57,637 bases of DNA from Saccharibacillus kuerlensis DSM 22868 (GCF_000378145.1 NZ_KB899300.1:1-57637), one strand, 5' to 3'. Shown: positions 42,382 through 54,220, counted from the first letter of the stretch. The notes: generated by a model from the sequence alone, not told the origin. Numbers and translations are program-made.

Positions 42382-43785
42382 TTATTTCCTCCGCCATCTC
42401 ATGCCCTGCGGCGTATCTTCCAACAGAATCCCCTGCTCCGCCAACAGATCGCGAATTTCGTCGGAGCGGCTCCAGTTTTTCATCTTGCGAGCTTCCGTAC
42501 GCTCGACGATCAAAGCTTCCACTTCTTCGTCCAGCAGTTCCGCACCCGGTTCGGATGCAATACGGAGCACCCTGTTCATTTTGCGGAACGTATCCAGCAG
42601 CGCTTCGAGGTCGGCCTTTCTCGCCACTTCCCCACGCAAAATCAGATTCGCTTCGTTCACCCATTCGAAAATTGCGGTAACCGCATCGGGCGTATTGAAA
42701 TCTTCGTCCATTTTCGCATAAAAGTCATTCAGTACGGCCTCCAGCTTCGTACGAAGCTCATCCGATACGCCTTCTCCACCAACCGTCGCTGTTTCGAGAC
42801 GGTGATGAACACCGCTCACGGCATTTTCAATCCGTTCTACGCTGTTGATCGACTGCTGCATGTTGTCCGCACTGAAGTTCAACGGGTTTCGATAGTGGGT
42901 CGAGAGGACAAAATAACGCAGCGCTTCTTTTTTGTACCGCTTGCGCAGATCTTGTACCGTAATGCCGTTGCCGAGCGATTTGGACATTTTTTCGTTATTG
43001 ATGTTGACGTAGCCGTTATGCATCCAGTAGTTGGACAACGAGTGGCCGCTCAGGCACTCCGATTGGGCAATTTCGCACTCATGATGCGGAAACTGCAGAT
43101 CCTGTCCGCCTCCATGAATGTCCAGCGTATCCCCGAGGTAGCGGCGCGCCATTGCCGAGCATTCGATATGCCAGCCCGGACGACCCGCTCCCCATGGGCT
43201 ATCCCAAGAGATTTCACCAGGCTTGGCGCCTTTCCACAGAACGAAGTCCTCTTGATTCTCCTTGCGTGCGTCGACTTCGATCCGGATGCCGAACTGCAGC
43301 TGTTCCAGGTTCTGACGCGACAATTTGCCATATGATTCGAAGCTGGAAGTCCGGAAATAGACGTCCCCGCCGCTCGGATACGCATGCCCCGTTTTCACCA
43401 ACTCGTCGATAAAGGCGATGATATCGTCCATATTTTCCGTTACCCGAGGGTTCAGCGTTGCTTTCTCCACTCCAAGTCCTTCAATATCTTCGTAATACGC
43501 CGCAATAAACTTCTCTGCCACTTCCGTAACCGTTGTGTTCATCGCTTCCGCCTTGCGGATCAGCTTGTCATCCACGTCCGTAAAGTTAACTACGTATTTG
43601 ACCTCGTAGCCGCGGTCTTCCAAGTAAGCGCGCACTACATCAAAAAAGATAACCGGACGCGCATTCCCGATATGAATATAGTCGTAAACGGTTGGACCGC
43701 ACACATACATATTCACCTTGCCTGGAGTAACGGGTACAAACTCTTCTTTCTCTCTTGTCATCGTGTTATAAATTTGCAAAGTCAT
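42382..43785 (-). CDS. cysS: Cysteinyl-tRNA synthetase
   Basis: A 467-residue class I synthetase. The zinc and cysteine binding start [16 protein letters not shown] includes the HIGN motif; [30 protein letters not shown] gives the other zinc ligands in order; KMSKSLGN is the second catalytic motif. ATG after AGAGGAATGTGACTA. It follows cysE by 27 bases and is controlled with it by the upstream T-box. Confidence 0.98.
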   Translation of the reverse strand: MTLQIYNTMTREKEEFVPVTPGKVNMYVCGPTVYDYIHIGNARPVIFFDVVRAYLEDRGYEVKYVVNFTDVDDKLIRKAEAMNTTVTEVAEKFIAAYYEDIEGLGVEKATLNPRVTENMDDIIAFIDELVKTGHAYPSGGDVYFRTSSFESYGKLSRQNLEQLQFGIRIEVDARKENQEDFVLWKGAKPGEISWDSPWGAGRPGWHIECSAMARRYLGDTLDIHGGGQDLQFPHHECEIAQSECLSGHSLSNYWMHNGYVNINNEKMSKSLGNGITVQDLRKRYKKEALRYFVLSTHYRNPLNFSADNMQQSINSVERIENAVSGVHHRLETATVGGEGVSDELRTKLEAVLNDFYAKMDEDFNTPDAVTAIFEWVNEANLILRGEVARKADLEALLDTFRKMNRVLRIASEPGAELLDEEVEALIVERTEARKMKNWSRSDEIRDLLAEQGILLEDTPQGMRWRRK

Positions 43786-43812
43786 TAGTCACATTCCTCT
43801 CTTTCACATCGC

Positions 43813-44493
43813 TCATTGCTGTCTGTCTCCGTTACCTGCCGCACGCGGCGGTTCCCTATATGCATCCCGCCGGACCTGTTCGAGTTCCCTCTGCAGCTCT
43901 CCGATCTGGCGGCGCAGCTCGCAGATCGCATCGCGCGAAGGATCAGGCATCTGGTGGCTGAGGCGATCCACCTTGCGTCCGTGCTGCCGAACGATCTGTC
44001 CAGGTATGCCGACTACCGTACTGTTCGGCGGCACTTCCTTGAGCACGACAGAATTTGAACCGATATTGCTCTGATCGCCTATTGTAATGGAACCGAGCAC
44101 TTTGGCACCCGAACCGATTACCACATTGCTGCCGATCGTCGGATGCCTCTTTCCTTTTTCTTTACCCGTACCGCCCAGCGTGACGCCCTGATAGATGACG
44201 ACATCGTCACCGATCTCGCACGTCTCACCGATCACGACACCCATGCCGTGGTCAATGAACAGACGATTGCCGATGGTCGCCCCCGGATGAATCTCGATTC
44301 CCGTGAAAAAGCGACTGGTCTGCGAAACGAATCTTGCCAGCGTAAAACGCCGCCATTTGTAGAGTTTATGCGCTACCCGATGTGCCCAAATCGCATGCAG
44401 CCCCGAGTAGGTAAATACGACTTCAAACAAACTTCTTGCCGCCGGATCATTGTCGAATACCGCCCGGACATCGGATCTGATCGATTTGAACAT
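43813..44493 (-). CDS. cysE: Serine O-acetyltransferase
   Basis: A 226-residue hexapeptide-repeat enzyme that makes O-acetylserine, the carbon frame for cysteine. The N-terminal helices are short (gene type of Firmicutes), followed by the left-handed beta helix [22 protein letters not shown] and [20 protein letters not shown] with its catalytic histidines. The last 45 residues form an unusual charged helix ([18 protein letters not shown]) that could make a coiled coil. First gene after the T-box; ATG after GGAAGCGAGGAAGCGAG. Confidence 0.95.
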   Translation of the reverse strand: MFKSIRSDVRAVFDNDPAARSLFEVVFTYSGLHAIWAHRVAHKLYKWRRFTLARFVSQTSRFFTGIEIHPGATIGNRLFIDHGMGVVIGETCEIGDDVVIYQGVTLGGTGKEKGKRHPTIGSNVVIGSGAKVLGSITIGDQSNIGSNSVVLKEVPPNSTVVGIPGQIVRQHGRKVDRLSHQMPDPSRDAICELRRQIGELQRELEQVRRDAYREPPRAAGNGDRQQ

Positions 44494-44521
44494 CTCGCTT
44501 CCTCGCTTCCATTACCCAAAA

Positions 44522-44860
44522 TAAAAACGCCCCGGCAGCATGATGCTGCAGAGGCGTTTGACCGCGGTTCCACTCTGCTTGGATTTCCGGGTAACCAGGA
44601 AATCCATCTTGTTCAAAGTCCGTAACGGGGACTGGCCGGCGGATTCTAGACGCAAACGCCCGCAGAGGCTGTTCACGCTTCGAATCCGCAGCTCCCAGGC
44701 GCATTTCCGCCTACCGACTCCGGACGGCTCCCAGCCGTCTGCAGAACGCCACTGCGGCGTCCTGCAGCGGCCGTCCTCTCTGGGGAATCGGCGTACGACG
44801 TACTTCTCCTGTTCTTCGCTATCCAATATTCGATTAATAACAACTTTGTATCGATCTTGT
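44522..44860 (-). promoter_or_regulatory. Cysteine-specific T-box riboswitch of cysE-cysS
   Basis: The minus-strand RNA has the T-box core AGTGGAACCGCGGT (44561-44574), which pairs with the tRNA acceptor end. It is followed by a terminator (ACGCC... GGCGT stem with GCAGC / GCTGC inside, then TTTTTATTTT). Stem I has AGTA on its 5' side, CAGAGAGG at the AG-bulge place, and GGAAATGCG on its 3' side. The TGC there (44701-44703) fits the specifier codon for cysteine, which matches the downstream genes. Uncharged tRNA-Cys should allow read-through. Confidence 0.92.
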
Positions 44861-44866
44861 GTAGCC

Positions 44867-44895
44867 ATTATAAACGAATCGCCTGGGTCTGACAA
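44867..44895 (-). promoter_or_regulatory. cysE-cysS promoter
   Basis: On the minus strand, -35 TTGTCA (44890-44895) and a perfect -10 TATAAT (44867-44872) are 17 bases apart, just before the T-box. Confidence 0.8.
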
Positions 44896-44966
44896 TCGGG
44901 TAAAGCCGCCGAGCGTCGTTTCGTTAATTACTTTTGATCGGGAATCGCTTCTGATCCTGTCTGGGC

Positions 44967-46427
44967 TTAGGCCGTCTGAGCTTTAAGCCGTTCGATAACC
45001 GTTTCCTTGCCCAGCAGGTAGATGGTCTGGTTGAGGTCGCGACCATGCATTTGTCCAGTCAGCGCTACGCGGATCGGCATGAACAGCTGTTTGCCTTTGA
45101 TTCCGTTCTCCTTCTGCACTTCCTTGATCAGGGCAGCCATACGCTCTGGCGAGAATTCTTCTGAAGCTTCAACTTTGGCCAGAAACGCTCCCAAAGCAGC
45201 AGGCGCTTTCTCGTCGGCGAGCACGGCACTTTCTTCTTCGCCGAACTCTACTTCTTTGCGGAAGAACATCTCCGACAAGCTTACGATGTCCGAAGCGGCG
45301 TTCATCTGCTCCTGGTACAGGGCCACCAGACGCTGTGCCCAATCCTGCTGCGCGGCATCCAACGTTTCCGGCAGAAGACCCGCTTTTTGCAAATGAGGAA
45401 TGGCCAAATCGGCGATCCGCTGCGGATCGGCATTCTTGATGTAATGGTTGTTGATGTGCGCCAGCTTTTGCGGATCGAATACGGCGGGACTCTTCGAGAG
45501 ACGGCTTGCATTGAAGATCGAGATCAATTCTTCACGGCTGAAGATTTCCTCTTCACCTTCCGGCGACCAGCCGAGCAGCGCGATATAGTTGAACAGCGCT
45601 TCAGGCAGGTAGCCCAGCTCTTCATACTGCGAAATGAATTGGATAATCGATTCGTTTCGCTTGCTCAGCTTCTTATGGTCGTCGCCTACGATGAGCGTCA
45701 TATGTGCAAAGCGCGGCGGCTCCCAGCCCAGTGCTTCGTAGATCATCAATTGACGCGGTGTATTGGAGATATGGTCTTCTCCGCGCAGTACATGCGAGAT
45801 TTTCATCAAATAGTCGTCGATGACTACAGCGAAATTATAAGTAGGGATACCGTCTCTTTTTACAATAACGAAGTCGCCCGTATCTTCGGTCGTAAAGGAG
45901 ATTTCGCCTTTAACCATGTCGTCGAACGTATATGTTTTGTTTTCAGGCACGCGGAAACGTACGCTCGGTACGCGTCCTTCGGCTTCAAATGCTTGGCGCT
46001 GCTCCAGCGTCAGATTTCGGTGCTTGCCCGAATAGCGCGGAGTCTGGTTGGCCGCCATCTGTTCTTCGCGTTCTTTTTCAAGCTCTTCTTCCGTGCAGTA
46101 GCAAAGGTAAGCCAATCCTTTGTCCAGCAGCTCCTGCCAGTACGTCTTATAGATGTCCACGCGTTCCGTCTGGCGGTAAGGGCCGTATTCCCCGCCGATA
46201 TCGATACTTTCATCCCAATCGATGCCCAGCCACTGCATATACTTGAGCTGGCTTTCTTCTCCGCCGGCTACATTCCGCTTCACATCGGTATCCTCAATAC
46301 GGACGATAAATTTGCCCCCTTGATTGCGGGCATACAGGTAATTAAACAGTGCCGTTCTGGCGTTGCCGATATGCAGATGTCCTGTCGGACTCGGTGCGTA
46401 ACGTACGCGTACTTCCTTACTCATCAT
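44967..46427 (-). CDS. gltX: Glutamyl-tRNA synthetase
   Basis: A 486-residue class I synthetase. [21 protein letters not shown] holds the HIGH motif, and [11 protein letters not shown] is the KMSKS-type motif. In Bacillales this enzyme also charges tRNA-Gln with glutamate for later amidation. ATG ATG after GGGAGGAAGACA. It precedes cysE and ispF as in B. subtilis. No clear intrinsic terminator between it and the cysE promoter was seen. Confidence 0.98.
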   Translation of the reverse strand: MMSKEVRVRYAPSPTGHLHIGNARTALFNYLYARNQGGKFIVRIEDTDVKRNVAGGEESQLKYMQWLGIDWDESIDIGGEYGPYRQTERVDIYKTYWQELLDKGLAYLCYCTEEELEKEREEQMAANQTPRYSGKHRNLTLEQRQAFEAEGRVPSVRFRVPENKTYTFDDMVKGEISFTTEDTGDFVIVKRDGIPTYNFAVVIDDYLMKISHVLRGEDHISNTPRQLMIYEALGWEPPRFAHMTLIVGDDHKKLSKRNESIIQFISQYEELGYLPEALFNYIALLGWSPEGEEEIFSREELISIFNASRLSKSPAVFDPQKLAHINNHYIKNADPQRIADLAIPHLQKAGLLPETLDAAQQDWAQRLVALYQEQMNAASDIVSLSEMFFRKEVEFGEEESAVLADEKAPAALGAFLAKVEASEEFSPERMAALIKEVQKENGIKGKQLFMPIRVALTGQMHGRDLNQTIYLLGKETVIERLKAQTA

Positions 46428-46458
46428 TGTCTTCCTCCCGTGTCGTTTCTAAACTCTT

Positions 46459-46947
46459 TCAAGATGATAGCATACCCTTTGTCAGGCAGACAACGGCCTG
46501 TGCCGCGATTCCTTCGCCGCGGCCGGTAAAGCCCAGCCACTCGGTTGTCGTCGCTTTAACATTAACCTGCGATTCGTCGGCGCCCAGAGCGCCTGCAATG
46601 ATTGTCACCATTTGCGGAATGTAAGGCGCCATCTTCGGCTTCTGCGCAATGATTGTAGCATCAACGTTGCCGAGAACGTATCCGCGCTCCTCCGCCATTT
46701 TCCAGACATGCTTCAGCAGCTTCAGACTGTCCGCATCTTTGAATTCCGGATCTGTATCGGGAAAATGCCGACCGATATCGCCCAGCGCCAGCGCTCCCAA
46801 GATGGCGTCGCTGATCGTATGCAGAAGCACGTCGGCATCGGAGTGCCCGAGCAGCCCTTTTTCATGCGGAATGGTGACACCCCCGATAATGCAGGGACGT
46901 CCCTCCACCAGTTGGTGCACATCAAACCCTTGTCCTATTCTGATCAT
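46459..46947 (-). CDS. ispF: 2-C-methyl-D-erythritol 2,4-cyclodiphosphate synthase
   Basis: A 162-residue enzyme of the non-mevalonate isoprenoid route. [11 protein letters not shown] and [21 protein letters not shown] give the zinc ligands; [19 protein letters not shown] is the family end. It overlaps the end of ispD by four bases (ATGA), so both are coupled. Confidence 0.97.
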   Translation of the reverse strand: MIRIGQGFDVHQLVEGRPCIIGGVTIPHEKGLLGHSDADVLLHTISDAILGALALGDIGRHFPDTDPEFKDADSLKLLKHVWKMAEERGYVLGNVDATIIAQKPKMAPYIPQMVTIIAGALGADESQVNVKATTTEWLGFTGRGEGIAAQAVVCLTKGMLSS

Positions 46948-47645
46948 GACTCTGTCTCCTTCCGCTCCGACCGAATCAAAAATTCCGCGTAATCCAGATC
47001 CTCGGGCGTCGTAATCTTGATATTCGTATAGTCGCCGCGTGCTACGCTGACCGTCACGCCGAGCCGTTCAATCAGCATGGAGTCGTCGGTACCGACAAAT
47101 CCTTCTCCGGCTGCCTGTTCGTGTGCACGAAGCAGTTCCTCGGTCCGGAACCCCTGCGGAGTCTGAATGGCCCACAGCAGACTGCGGTTAGGCGTATCGA
47201 CAATCATGCCGTCTCCGCCTACGGTCTTGATCGTGTCTTTGACCGGTACAGCCAATACGGCCGCACCAGTGCGAAGCATCTCCCCATAGCAGGATTCGAT
47301 ATCTTCTACCCGGATAAAAGGTCTCACGCCGTCGTGTACCATCACCCATGGCGAAGAGGCCTGCTTAAGTCCTTGGTAGACGGAATGCTGACGTTCTGTT
47401 CCGCCAGCTACGACCGTCTTTACGCGTAGGCAACCCGCTTGTTCGATATAGCGTCTGCAGCGCTCGACATCTGCTTCACCTGTTACCACAATGATCTCCG
47501 CAGTCGCATCGAATCGTCCAAACGCTTCGATCGCCCGCAGGAACAACGGACGTCCGCCCAGTTCGAGAAACTGCTTGCTTTCTTTCGTACCCATGCGCGA
47601 CCCGCGACCGGCCGCGACTACGATTGCGCTCAAGTTCCGTTCCAT
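46944..47645 (-). CDS. ispD: 2-C-methyl-D-erythritol 4-phosphate cytidylyltransferase
   Basis: A 233-residue cytidylyltransferase of the same isoprenoid route. [22 protein letters not shown] is the nucleotide-binding start; VHDGVRPF and [14 protein letters not shown] are family motifs. The chosen start ([10 protein letters not shown]) gives the normal length; an ATG nine codons earlier is possible, and neither has a strong ribosome site. In B. subtilis yacL lies just upstream; here it is absent. Confidence 0.94.
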   Translation of the reverse strand: MERNLSAIVVAAGRGSRMGTKESKQFLELGGRPLFLRAIEAFGRFDATAEIIVVTGEADVERCRRYIEQAGCLRVKTVVAGGTERQHSVYQGLKQASSPWVMVHDGVRPFIRVEDIESCYGEMLRTGAAVLAVPVKDTIKTVGGDGMIVDTPNRSLLWAIQTPQGFRTEELLRAHEQAAGEGFVGTDDSMLIERLGVTVSVARGDYTNIKITTPEDLDYAEFLIRSERKETES

Positions 47646-47757
47646 TGCTTCAAGCCCCGCCTTTATCCCCATTTCGCTGTTTTCGCGTCTCTTTAGTATA
47701 CCCGCGGCAGGCCGCGAAAACTACAATCCGGCATGAAAACTTACAGGAGCACATATG

Positions 47758-47787
47758 AAAAAAGCGCCTTTCCCAAGGAAAGACGCC
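47758..47787 (-). terminator. Terminator after disA
   Basis: The minus strand pairs GCGTCTTTCC with GGAAAGGCGC (one G-T pair), followed by six T. It separates radA-disA from ispD. Confidence 0.88.
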
Positions 47788-47805
47788 TGTTCTCTCATTT
47801 TGCGA

Positions 47806-48885
47806 TTATACCTGCCGTTCAATAAACACCTGATCCTGCAGACGCCGCAGTCCTTCCTTGATCGTCCGCGCACGAGCGCCGCCAATGCCGTCGACCTCAT
47901 CCAGATGTTCAAGTTCCGCGCGTACCACATGCCCCAATTGACCGAAGTGTTCGGTAAGATTGTTCACGATGATGTTCGGAAGACGAGGAATCTTGCTCAG
48001 CACGCGATATCCACGGGGCGTAAGCAGTTCTTCCGTAACCGATGCCTGCGCCGGATAACCGAGCAGCCGTACGATATGCGTCGTATCGAGCAGTTCTTCG
48101 TCCGTAGAACGGCGGAGCGAGGACAGCACTTCTTTAACTTTGTCCTTGTCGTCTCCCGGATGGGCAATATAGTCCTTGAGCAGCAGCAGCACTTCGCGCT
48201 CCGTATTGCCGACAAGCTCTTCCATCTGCATGGAGATCAATCGGCCTTCGTTGCCCAGCTCGCTGACATAACGCTGAATTTCCGTTTTGATCCGGAGCAC
48301 CATTTCAACGCGGCGGATGACTCCGACGACTTCTGCCAGCGTGACCAGCTCTTCGAACTCGGAAGCGGTCAGGTTGGTCAACGCCTGCGTCAGCACTACC
48401 CTGTATTTTTCAAGAGTTTGAATAGCCTGGTTAGCTTTGGTCAGGATGACTCCGACTTCTTTAAGCGCATAACGCAGATTCCCTAAATATAAAGTAATAA
48501 TATTGCGCCGCTGCGAAATGGACACGACCAGTTTGCCGGTCTGCTTTGCTACCCGCTCCGCTGTCCGGTGCCGAATTCCTGTCTCTGACGAAGAGATCGC
48601 CGGGTCCGGAATCAGCTGGGTATTAGCGTACAGGATGCGTTTCAGATCTTCGCTGAGAATGATCGCACCGTCCATTTTGGCCAGCTCATACAAATAGTTC
48701 GGCGAAAAATCGCAGTTGATCGAAAATCCACCGTCGACAACTTCCATGACTTCCGGACTGTAACCGACTACGATTAACGCGCCCGTTTTGGCTCGCAGCA
48801 CATTCTCAAGCCCATCGCGAAAAGGAGCCCCCGGCGCGACAAGTTTGAGCAGTTCATTCATTTTCACAGATTCCGCTTCTTTCAT
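47806..48885 (-). CDS. disA: DNA integrity scanning diadenylate cyclase DisA
   Basis: A 359-residue protein that makes cyclic di-AMP and scans DNA for branched damage. The cyclase domain has the DGA motif in MDGAIILS and RHR in [12 protein letters not shown] helical spine follows, and the C-terminal helix-hairpin-helix reads [25 protein letters not shown] follows GGGAGGTAGGCA. It is coupled with radA as in B. subtilis, where RadA limits DisA activity. Confidence 0.97.
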   Translation of the reverse strand: MKEAESVKMNELLKLVAPGAPFRDGLENVLRAKTGALIVVGYSPEVMEVVDGGFSINCDFSPNYLYELAKMDGAIILSEDLKRILYANTQLIPDPAISSSETGIRHRTAERVAKQTGKLVVSISQRRNIITLYLGNLRYALKEVGVILTKANQAIQTLEKYRVVLTQALTNLTASEFEELVTLAEVVGVIRRVEMVLRIKTEIQRYVSELGNEGRLISMQMEELVGNTEREVLLLLKDYIAHPGDDKDKVKEVLSSLRRSTDEELLDTTHIVRLLGYPAQASVTEELLTPRGYRVLSKIPRLPNIIVNNLTEHFGQLGHVVRAELEHLDEVDGIGGARARTIKEGLRRLQDQVFIERQV

Positions 48886-48960
48886 TGCCTACCTCCCACT
48901 GCGTTGACCGCTTTAATTGTTTCTCTCAGCTCATCTCATCGATCCAACCCGGTCAACGCC

Positions 48961-50337
48961 CTACTCCAGCGCTGCTTTAAGCGCCTGCGAAACGGTCTCG
49001 ACGCCGATCAGTTCGATGCCTTTGGGATGCTTCCATCCTTTTAAACTCTTACTCGGCATAATTACCCGTTTGAAGCCCAACTTCTGCGCTTCCTTGACCC
49101 GCTGTTCGGCCCGTGCCACGGCACGCACTTCTCCTGTCAGACCAATTTCGCCAAATACAGCGTCATAAGGCCGGGTCGGCTTGTCCTGCACGCTGGACGC
49201 AATACTAACGGCCACAGCCAGATCGACCGCCGGTTCATCGAGACGGACGCCGCCCGCTACATTAACGTAAGCATCCTGCGTCTGCATGTATAGACCCATA
49301 CGTTTTTCCAATACAGCGATAATCAGATTCAAGCGATTGTAATCAATACCGGTTCCCATGCGTCTAGGCGATGGAAAATGTGTTGTCGCAACCAGCGCCT
49401 GGATCTCGACCAATACGGGTCTTGTTCCCTCCATGCTGGCCACTACGGTTGTTCCCGATACGCCCATCGCCCGTTCGGATAGAAACAGTTCCGAAGGATT
49501 GGTGACTTCGTCCAGGCCATGCTCCCGCATCTCGAAGATTCCCATCTCGTTTGTTGATCCGAACCGGTTTTTGACCGCTCGAAGAATCCGGTACGTGTGA
49601 TGGCGTTCTCCCTCAAAGTAAAGGACACAGTCCACCATATGCTCCAACATACGCGGCCCTGCGATCGCACCTTCCTTCGTCACATGACCGACCAATACAA
49701 TGGCAATGCCGCCGTTCTTCGCCAAACGCATAAAGCGGGCTGTACATTCCCGCACCTGCGATACGCTGCCCGGTGCACTGGTCACATCCGGTTGATATAC
49801 CGTCTGAATGGAGTCAATGACGAGGAAGTCGGGAGCGATCTGTTCAATCGCCTGCTCGATCTGCTCCATGTTACTCTCGCAGAGTACATACAGTTGTGCA
49901 GAAAGCGCGCCGAGACGTTCGGCACGCAGCTTGGTCTGCTTAACCGATTCTTCGCCGGAAATATATAGAACTTTCAATCCCGAAGCGGCTAACGAATGCG
50001 ACGCCTGCAGCAGCAGGGTCGACTTTCCGATACCGGGATCGCCGCCGACAAGAATAAGCGAACCAGGCACGACGCCTCCGCCGAGCACGCGGTTCAACTC
50101 ACCGATCTTCGTATCGACCCGCGGCTCTTGACCTCCTTCAATATCGACAATAGAAAGAGGTTTTTGCGTTCCTTGGAACAGGGAAGCATTCATGCCGCTC
50201 ATCCCCTGAGTTTTTACGCTGCTGACCGTTTCCTCCACCATGGAGTTCCAGGATTGACAGCCTGGGCATTTCCCATACCATTTTGGCGACTCATAGCCGC
50301 ACTCGGTGCAATAAAACTTTGTTTTTGTTTTGGCCAT
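48961..50337 (-). CDS. radA: DNA repair protein RadA
   Basis: A 458-residue RecA-like branch-migration helicase. The zinc finger CTEC and CPGC lies in residues 10-30; Walker A is [14 protein letters not shown]; the RadA-specific KNRFG is present; and the C-terminal Lon-protease-like domain has [26 protein letters not shown] after AGAGAGGAGATCC. It lies between clpC and disA. Confidence 0.97.
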   Translation of the reverse strand: MAKTKTKFYCTECGYESPKWYGKCPGCQSWNSMVEETVSSVKTQGMSGMNASLFQGTQKPLSIVDIEGGQEPRVDTKIGELNRVLGGGVVPGSLILVGGDPGIGKSTLLLQASHSLAASGLKVLYISGEESVKQTKLRAERLGALSAQLYVLCESNMEQIEQAIEQIAPDFLVIDSIQTVYQPDVTSAPGSVSQVRECTARFMRLAKNGGIAIVLVGHVTKEGAIAGPRMLEHMVDCVLYFEGERHHTYRILRAVKNRFGSTNEMGIFEMREHGLDEVTNPSELFLSERAMGVSGTTVVASMEGTRPVLVEIQALVATTHFPSPRRMGTGIDYNRLNLIIAVLEKRMGLYMQTQDAYVNVAGGVRLDEPAVDLAVAVSIASSVQDKPTRPYDAVFGEIGLTGEVRAVARAEQRVKEAQKLGFKRVIMPSKSLKGWKHPKGIELIGVETVSQALKAALE

Positions 50338-50478
50338 GGATCTCCTCTCTTACCGGTTATCCCGGCATACCGAACCCGTCCGCTCGCCTCCGGCCTACGG
50401 AAAGCTCTTTATTAAAAGTTTATCATTTATCGCTTGTAAAAGTAAGGGTTCATCCGCATGCAAACTCCCCTGCCAAGC

Positions 50479-50520
50479 AAAAAAGCCGAACCGCGAAGAC
50501 AAAACTTCGCGGCCCGGCTT
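50479..50520 (-). terminator. Terminator after clpC
   Basis: The minus strand pairs AAGCCGGGCCGCGAAG with CTTCGCGGTTCGGCTT, then TTTTGC. A strong stop for the ctsR operon before radA. Confidence 0.92.
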
Positions 50521-50612
50521 TGACGGCCGGCAGACCGGAGGAGCGCAAAGCATCGCCCGGCCCGGGCCTTGTATATAATTAGCCGGCTTCTAATGAAGCT
50601 TGGCCACTACCT

Positions 50613-53075
50613 TTACTTATCTGATTTTTCAATCGTTACAGCCGGCTGCTCTTCCGTCTTATCGACAGTAAGCGCACCGTCCTTCTCGTCGATCAGCAGC
50701 GAATCGCCTTGAGTTACGCGGCCTGTCAGCAGTTCTTCGGACAGACGATCCTCAATGTGCTTTTGGATCGCCCGACGAAGCGGTCGAGCGCCGTATGCAG
50801 GATCATAGCCTTCCTTAGCCAGGAATGCTTTCGCAGCATCGGTCAACGTGAAGTTCACGCCGTATTCGTTCAACCGCTTGCGCAGTTCTTCCGACATCAG
50901 CGTCACAATCTGGCCGATGTGCTTCTCTTCCAGAGAGTGGAAGACGATGACTTCGTCGATCCGGTTCAGGAACTCCGGACGGAAACTCTTTTTGAGCTCG
51001 TCCATGACTTTCCCTTTCATATTGCTGTATTCCGCTCCACTGTCCACAGCAGCCGTAAAGCCCAGCGTCGAATTGCGACGAATCGCATCTGCGCCAACAT
51101 TGGATGTCAGAATGATCAGCGTATTGCGGAAGTCGACAACGCGGCCTTTGGAATCGGTCAGACGTCCGTCTTCCAGCACCTGCAGCAAAATGTTGAATAC
51201 TTCAGGGTGCGCTTTTTCGATCTCATCCAGCAGTACAACGGAATACGGTTTACGGCGAACCTTCTCGGTCAGTTGACCGCCTTCTTCATAACCCACGTAT
51301 CCTGGAGGAGCTCCGACAAGTCGGGAAGTCGAGTGTTTCTCCATGTACTCGGACATGTCGATTCGGATGACCGCATTCTCGTCGCCGAACATTGCTTCCG
51401 CCAACGCACGTGCCAGCTCGGTTTTACCGACACCAGTAGGGCCGAGGAAAATGAACGAGCCCATCGGACGCTTCGGATCCTTCAGACCGGCACGAGCACG
51501 GCGAAGCGCGCGGCTGACAGCAACAACAGCTTCGTCTTGGCCGATGACACGGTTATGAAGCAGTTCTTCCATATTCAGCAGGCGTTCCGTTTCTTCTTCC
51601 TTCAGCTTTGTTACCGGCACGCCGGTCCAACTGCTGACAACGTCCGCGATATCTTCCGGCGTTACTTCGGAATCGGTACGACCCTGCTTTTCCTTCCACT
51701 GGTTCCGGGTTACTTCCAGCTCTTCGCGAATCTTTTGTTCGGTATCGCGCAGAGCTGCCGCTTTTTCGAATTCCTGACTTTGAACCGCGGAATCCTTCTC
51801 CTTGCGGATGTCTTCAAGACGATTCTCCAACTGCTTCAAGTTTGGCGGTACCGTATACGTATGCAGCCTTACTTTCGATCCCGCTTCGTCGATCAAGTCG
51901 ATCGCTTTGTCCGGAAGGAAACGGTCCGTGATATAACGGTCCGACAGCTTAACCGCCTGTTCAATCGCCTCATCCGTAATTTTGACACGGTGATGCGCTT
52001 CGTAACGGTCACGCAGTCCCATCAAGATCTGAATCGCTTCGTCGACCGAAGGCTGATCAACCGTGATCGGCTGGAAGCGGCGTTCCAATGCGGCATCTTT
52101 TTCGATATATTTGCGATATTCGTCCAGCGTTGTCGCTCCGATACACTGCAGCTCGCCGCGTGCCAACGAAGGCTTGAGGATATTGGAGGCGTCAATTGCA
52201 CCTTCCGCTCCGCCCGCACCGATCAGCGTATGAAGCTCATCGATAAACAGGATAACATTGCCCGCCTGACGAATCTCATCCATAATCTTTTTCAGACGAT
52301 CCTCGAACTCACCGCGATATTTAGTACCCGCTACGACAGAGCCCATATCAAGCGTCATGACTCTCTTCTCGCGCAGCGTTTCGGGAATTTCGTTATTGAT
52401 AATCTTTTGCGCCAAGCCTTCGGCAATCGCCGTCTTACCTACACCAGGTTCGCCGATCAGCACCGGATTATTTTTGGTCCGGCGGCTCAGAACCTGAATG
52501 ACGCGGTCGATTTCTTTGCTGCGACCGATTACCGGATCGATATTGCCATCTTTCGCATAAGCGGTCAGATCGCGTGCCAAGCTGTCCAATGTAGGCGTAC
52601 TGACATTGGCCGGCGTACCGTGATGACTGGATACAGCTTCACTGCTGCCAAGCAGCTGCAGAACCTGCTGCCGGGCTTTGTTCAAGCTGATGCCCAGGTT
52701 GTTCAGCACCCGTGCCGCTACACCTTCACCTTCACGAATCAGGCCGAGCAGGATGTGCTCCGTACCGACATAAGTGTGGCCGAGCTTACGTGCTTCGTCC
52801 ATCGACAGTTCGATGACCTTTTTCGCCCGCGGAGTATATGCGATATTCGTCGGCTGTTCCTGACCGCGTCCGATCAGCGTCTCGACTTCGTTCTGGATCT
52901 GTTCCAATCCGAGTCCGAGTCCGATCAACGCTTTGGCTGCGATCCCTTCGCCTTCACGAATCAAGCCGAGCAGAATGTGTTCGGTGCCAATGTTGTTATG
53001 TCCGAGTCTTACCGCTTCTTCTTGGGCAAGAGCCAGAACTTTTTGCGCGCGTTCCGTAAATCTGCCAAACATCAT
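50613..53075 (-). CDS. clpC: ATP-dependent chaperone ClpC
   Basis: An 820-residue Clp/Hsp100 unfoldase. The N-domain has two repeats with [15 protein letters not shown]. Walker A sites are GEPGVGKTA and GPTGVGKTE; the middle UVR/M domain ([27 protein letters not shown]) binds adaptor proteins such as MecA or McsB. It feeds substrates to ClpP. The start is an ATG ([11 protein letters not shown]) with GGAGGTGCTTTGCAT; a TTG two codons earlier is too close. Last gene of the ctsR operon. Confidence 0.97.
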   Translation of the reverse strand: MMFGRFTERAQKVLALAQEEAVRLGHNNIGTEHILLGLIREGEGIAAKALIGLGLGLEQIQNEVETLIGRGQEQPTNIAYTPRAKKVIELSMDEARKLGHTYVGTEHILLGLIREGEGVAARVLNNLGISLNKARQQVLQLLGSSEAVSSHHGTPANVSTPTLDSLARDLTAYAKDGNIDPVIGRSKEIDRVIQVLSRRTKNNPVLIGEPGVGKTAIAEGLAQKIINNEIPETLREKRVMTLDMGSVVAGTKYRGEFEDRLKKIMDEIRQAGNVILFIDELHTLIGAGGAEGAIDASNILKPSLARGELQCIGATTLDEYRKYIEKDAALERRFQPITVDQPSVDEAIQILMGLRDRYEAHHRVKITDEAIEQAVKLSDRYITDRFLPDKAIDLIDEAGSKVRLHTYTVPPNLKQLENRLEDIRKEKDSAVQSQEFEKAAALRDTEQKIREELEVTRNQWKEKQGRTDSEVTPEDIADVVSSWTGVPVTKLKEEETERLLNMEELLHNRVIGQDEAVVAVSRALRRARAGLKDPKRPMGSFIFLGPTGVGKTELARALAEAMFGDENAVIRIDMSEYMEKHSTSRLVGAPPGYVGYEEGGQLTEKVRRKPYSVVLLDEIEKAHPEVFNILLQVLEDGRLTDSKGRVVDFRNTLIILTSNVGADAIRRNSTLGFTAAVDSGAEYSNMKGKVMDELKKSFRPEFLNRIDEVIVFHSLEEKHIGQIVTLMSEELRKRLNEYGVNFTLTDAAKAFLAKEGYDPAYGARPLRRAIQKHIEDRLSEELLTGRVTQGDSLLIDEKDGALTVDKTEEQPAVTIEKSDK

Positions 53076-53141
53076 ATGCAAAGCACCTCCAGAAAGTAGT
53101 TAGCTCCTGGCCAAATAATTATTCAGCCGTCGAACCGGATG

Positions 53142-54206
53142 CTATTCTTTACTTTTAACCAGTTTATCCCGGATTAACTGCGCCCGGTACATATCCTTCT
53201 CTGATGTGTTCATTGTAGCACCGAACGTTTTCTGAAGGAAATTTGGTTGAGTCAAAATGGTCAATTCGTTCAGCAGCGTTATCGGAAGCCCTTCGATCCA
53301 GCCAAGATCCACACCAAGACGAAGATCGGACAGCCGCTGCGCGGCTTCTTTTCCATCGATGATTGCTGCATGGGTCAGAATACCATATGATCGCATGACC
53401 CGATCATACAGCCGAATCTTGGACTCACTGACAAGCCGACTGCGCGCCTGACGTTCATATTCAATGATTTGCGCGACAATTCCTTCGAGGTTGTCCACAA
53501 TCTCTTTCTCGCTCTGACCCAGAGTAATCTGATTGGAGATCTGAAACAGATTGCCCTGAGCCTCGCTGCCTTCTCCATAAATGCCGCGAACCGTCAGACC
53601 TACCTGGGAGACGGCGTTCAATACGCGGCCAATCTGATGCGTCATAACAAGCGCGGGCATGTGAATCATAACCGAAGCCCGCAGACCTGTTCCGACATTC
53701 GTCGGACAACTGGTCAGGTAGCCTCTACGGTCGTCAAAAGCATAATCCACATGGGCTTCGAGCGCATCGTCTACCGAAGTTGCCCGTTCCCACGCCTCCT
53801 TCACCTGAAATCCCGGACGGAGACATTGAATACGGATATGATCTTCTTCATTTACCATAATGCTCAGCGATTCATCGGTGCTGAGCACAACGGCCGCTTC
53901 CCTGGATTCATTCACAAGCGCCGGACTGACCAAGTGCTTCTCAACCAATACCTGCCGATCAATCTCGTTCAGCTCTTCAAGCCGAATCGGCTGCATTGGG
54001 CCCAGCTCTTCAGCCGCCTGTTCAGACGCTGCGATAACCGCCTGTCTGACTTCTTCCGCCTGCTCCTCGCTTGCAACGAGCGGGAACGGCAGCGATCGCA
54101 GATTGCGTGCAATTCGCACTCGGCTGCTGATAACGATGTCGGAATCTTTTCCTTCACCCTTCATCCAACTGCTAAGCGCATTTTTCGTAAATGCAAAATC
54201 CGACAT
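53142..54206 (-). CDS. mcsB: Protein arginine kinase McsB
   Basis: A 354-residue member of the guanido kinase family that phosphorylates arginines, marking proteins for ClpC-ClpP and inactivating CtsR. Features are SSRVRIARNL (ATP binding), NEEDHIRIQ, and SCPTNVGTGLRASVMIHMP with the essential cysteine. ATG after AAAGGAGGGCCGGTCC. It follows mcsA by 14 bases. Confidence 0.97.
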   Translation of the reverse strand: MSDFAFTKNALSSWMKGEGKDSDIVISSRVRIARNLRSLPFPLVASEEQAEEVRQAVIAASEQAAEELGPMQPIRLEELNEIDRQVLVEKHLVSPALVNESREAAVVLSTDESLSIMVNEEDHIRIQCLRPGFQVKEAWERATSVDDALEAHVDYAFDDRRGYLTSCPTNVGTGLRASVMIHMPALVMTHQIGRVLNAVSQVGLTVRGIYGEGSEAQGNLFQISNQITLGQSEKEIVDNLEGIVAQIIEYERQARSRLVSESKIRLYDRVMRSYGILTHAAIIDGKEAAQRLSDLRLGVDLGWIEGLPITLLNELTILTQPNFLQKTFGATMNTSEKDMYRAQLIRDKLVKSKE

Positions 54207-54220
54207 GGACCGGCCCTCCT

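Noticed and set aside
43813-44493. Reading cysE as frameshifted because of its long charged tail
   Set aside because: The frame is continuous to a stop just before cysS, the tail is a regular helix pattern, and the ribosome site of cysS follows normally.
44512-44895. A reading frame starting at ATGGCTACACAAG through the cysteine T-box
   Set aside because: The ATG lies at the predicted transcription start with no ribosome site, and the frame runs through conserved T-box parts and the terminator. Coding is unlikely.
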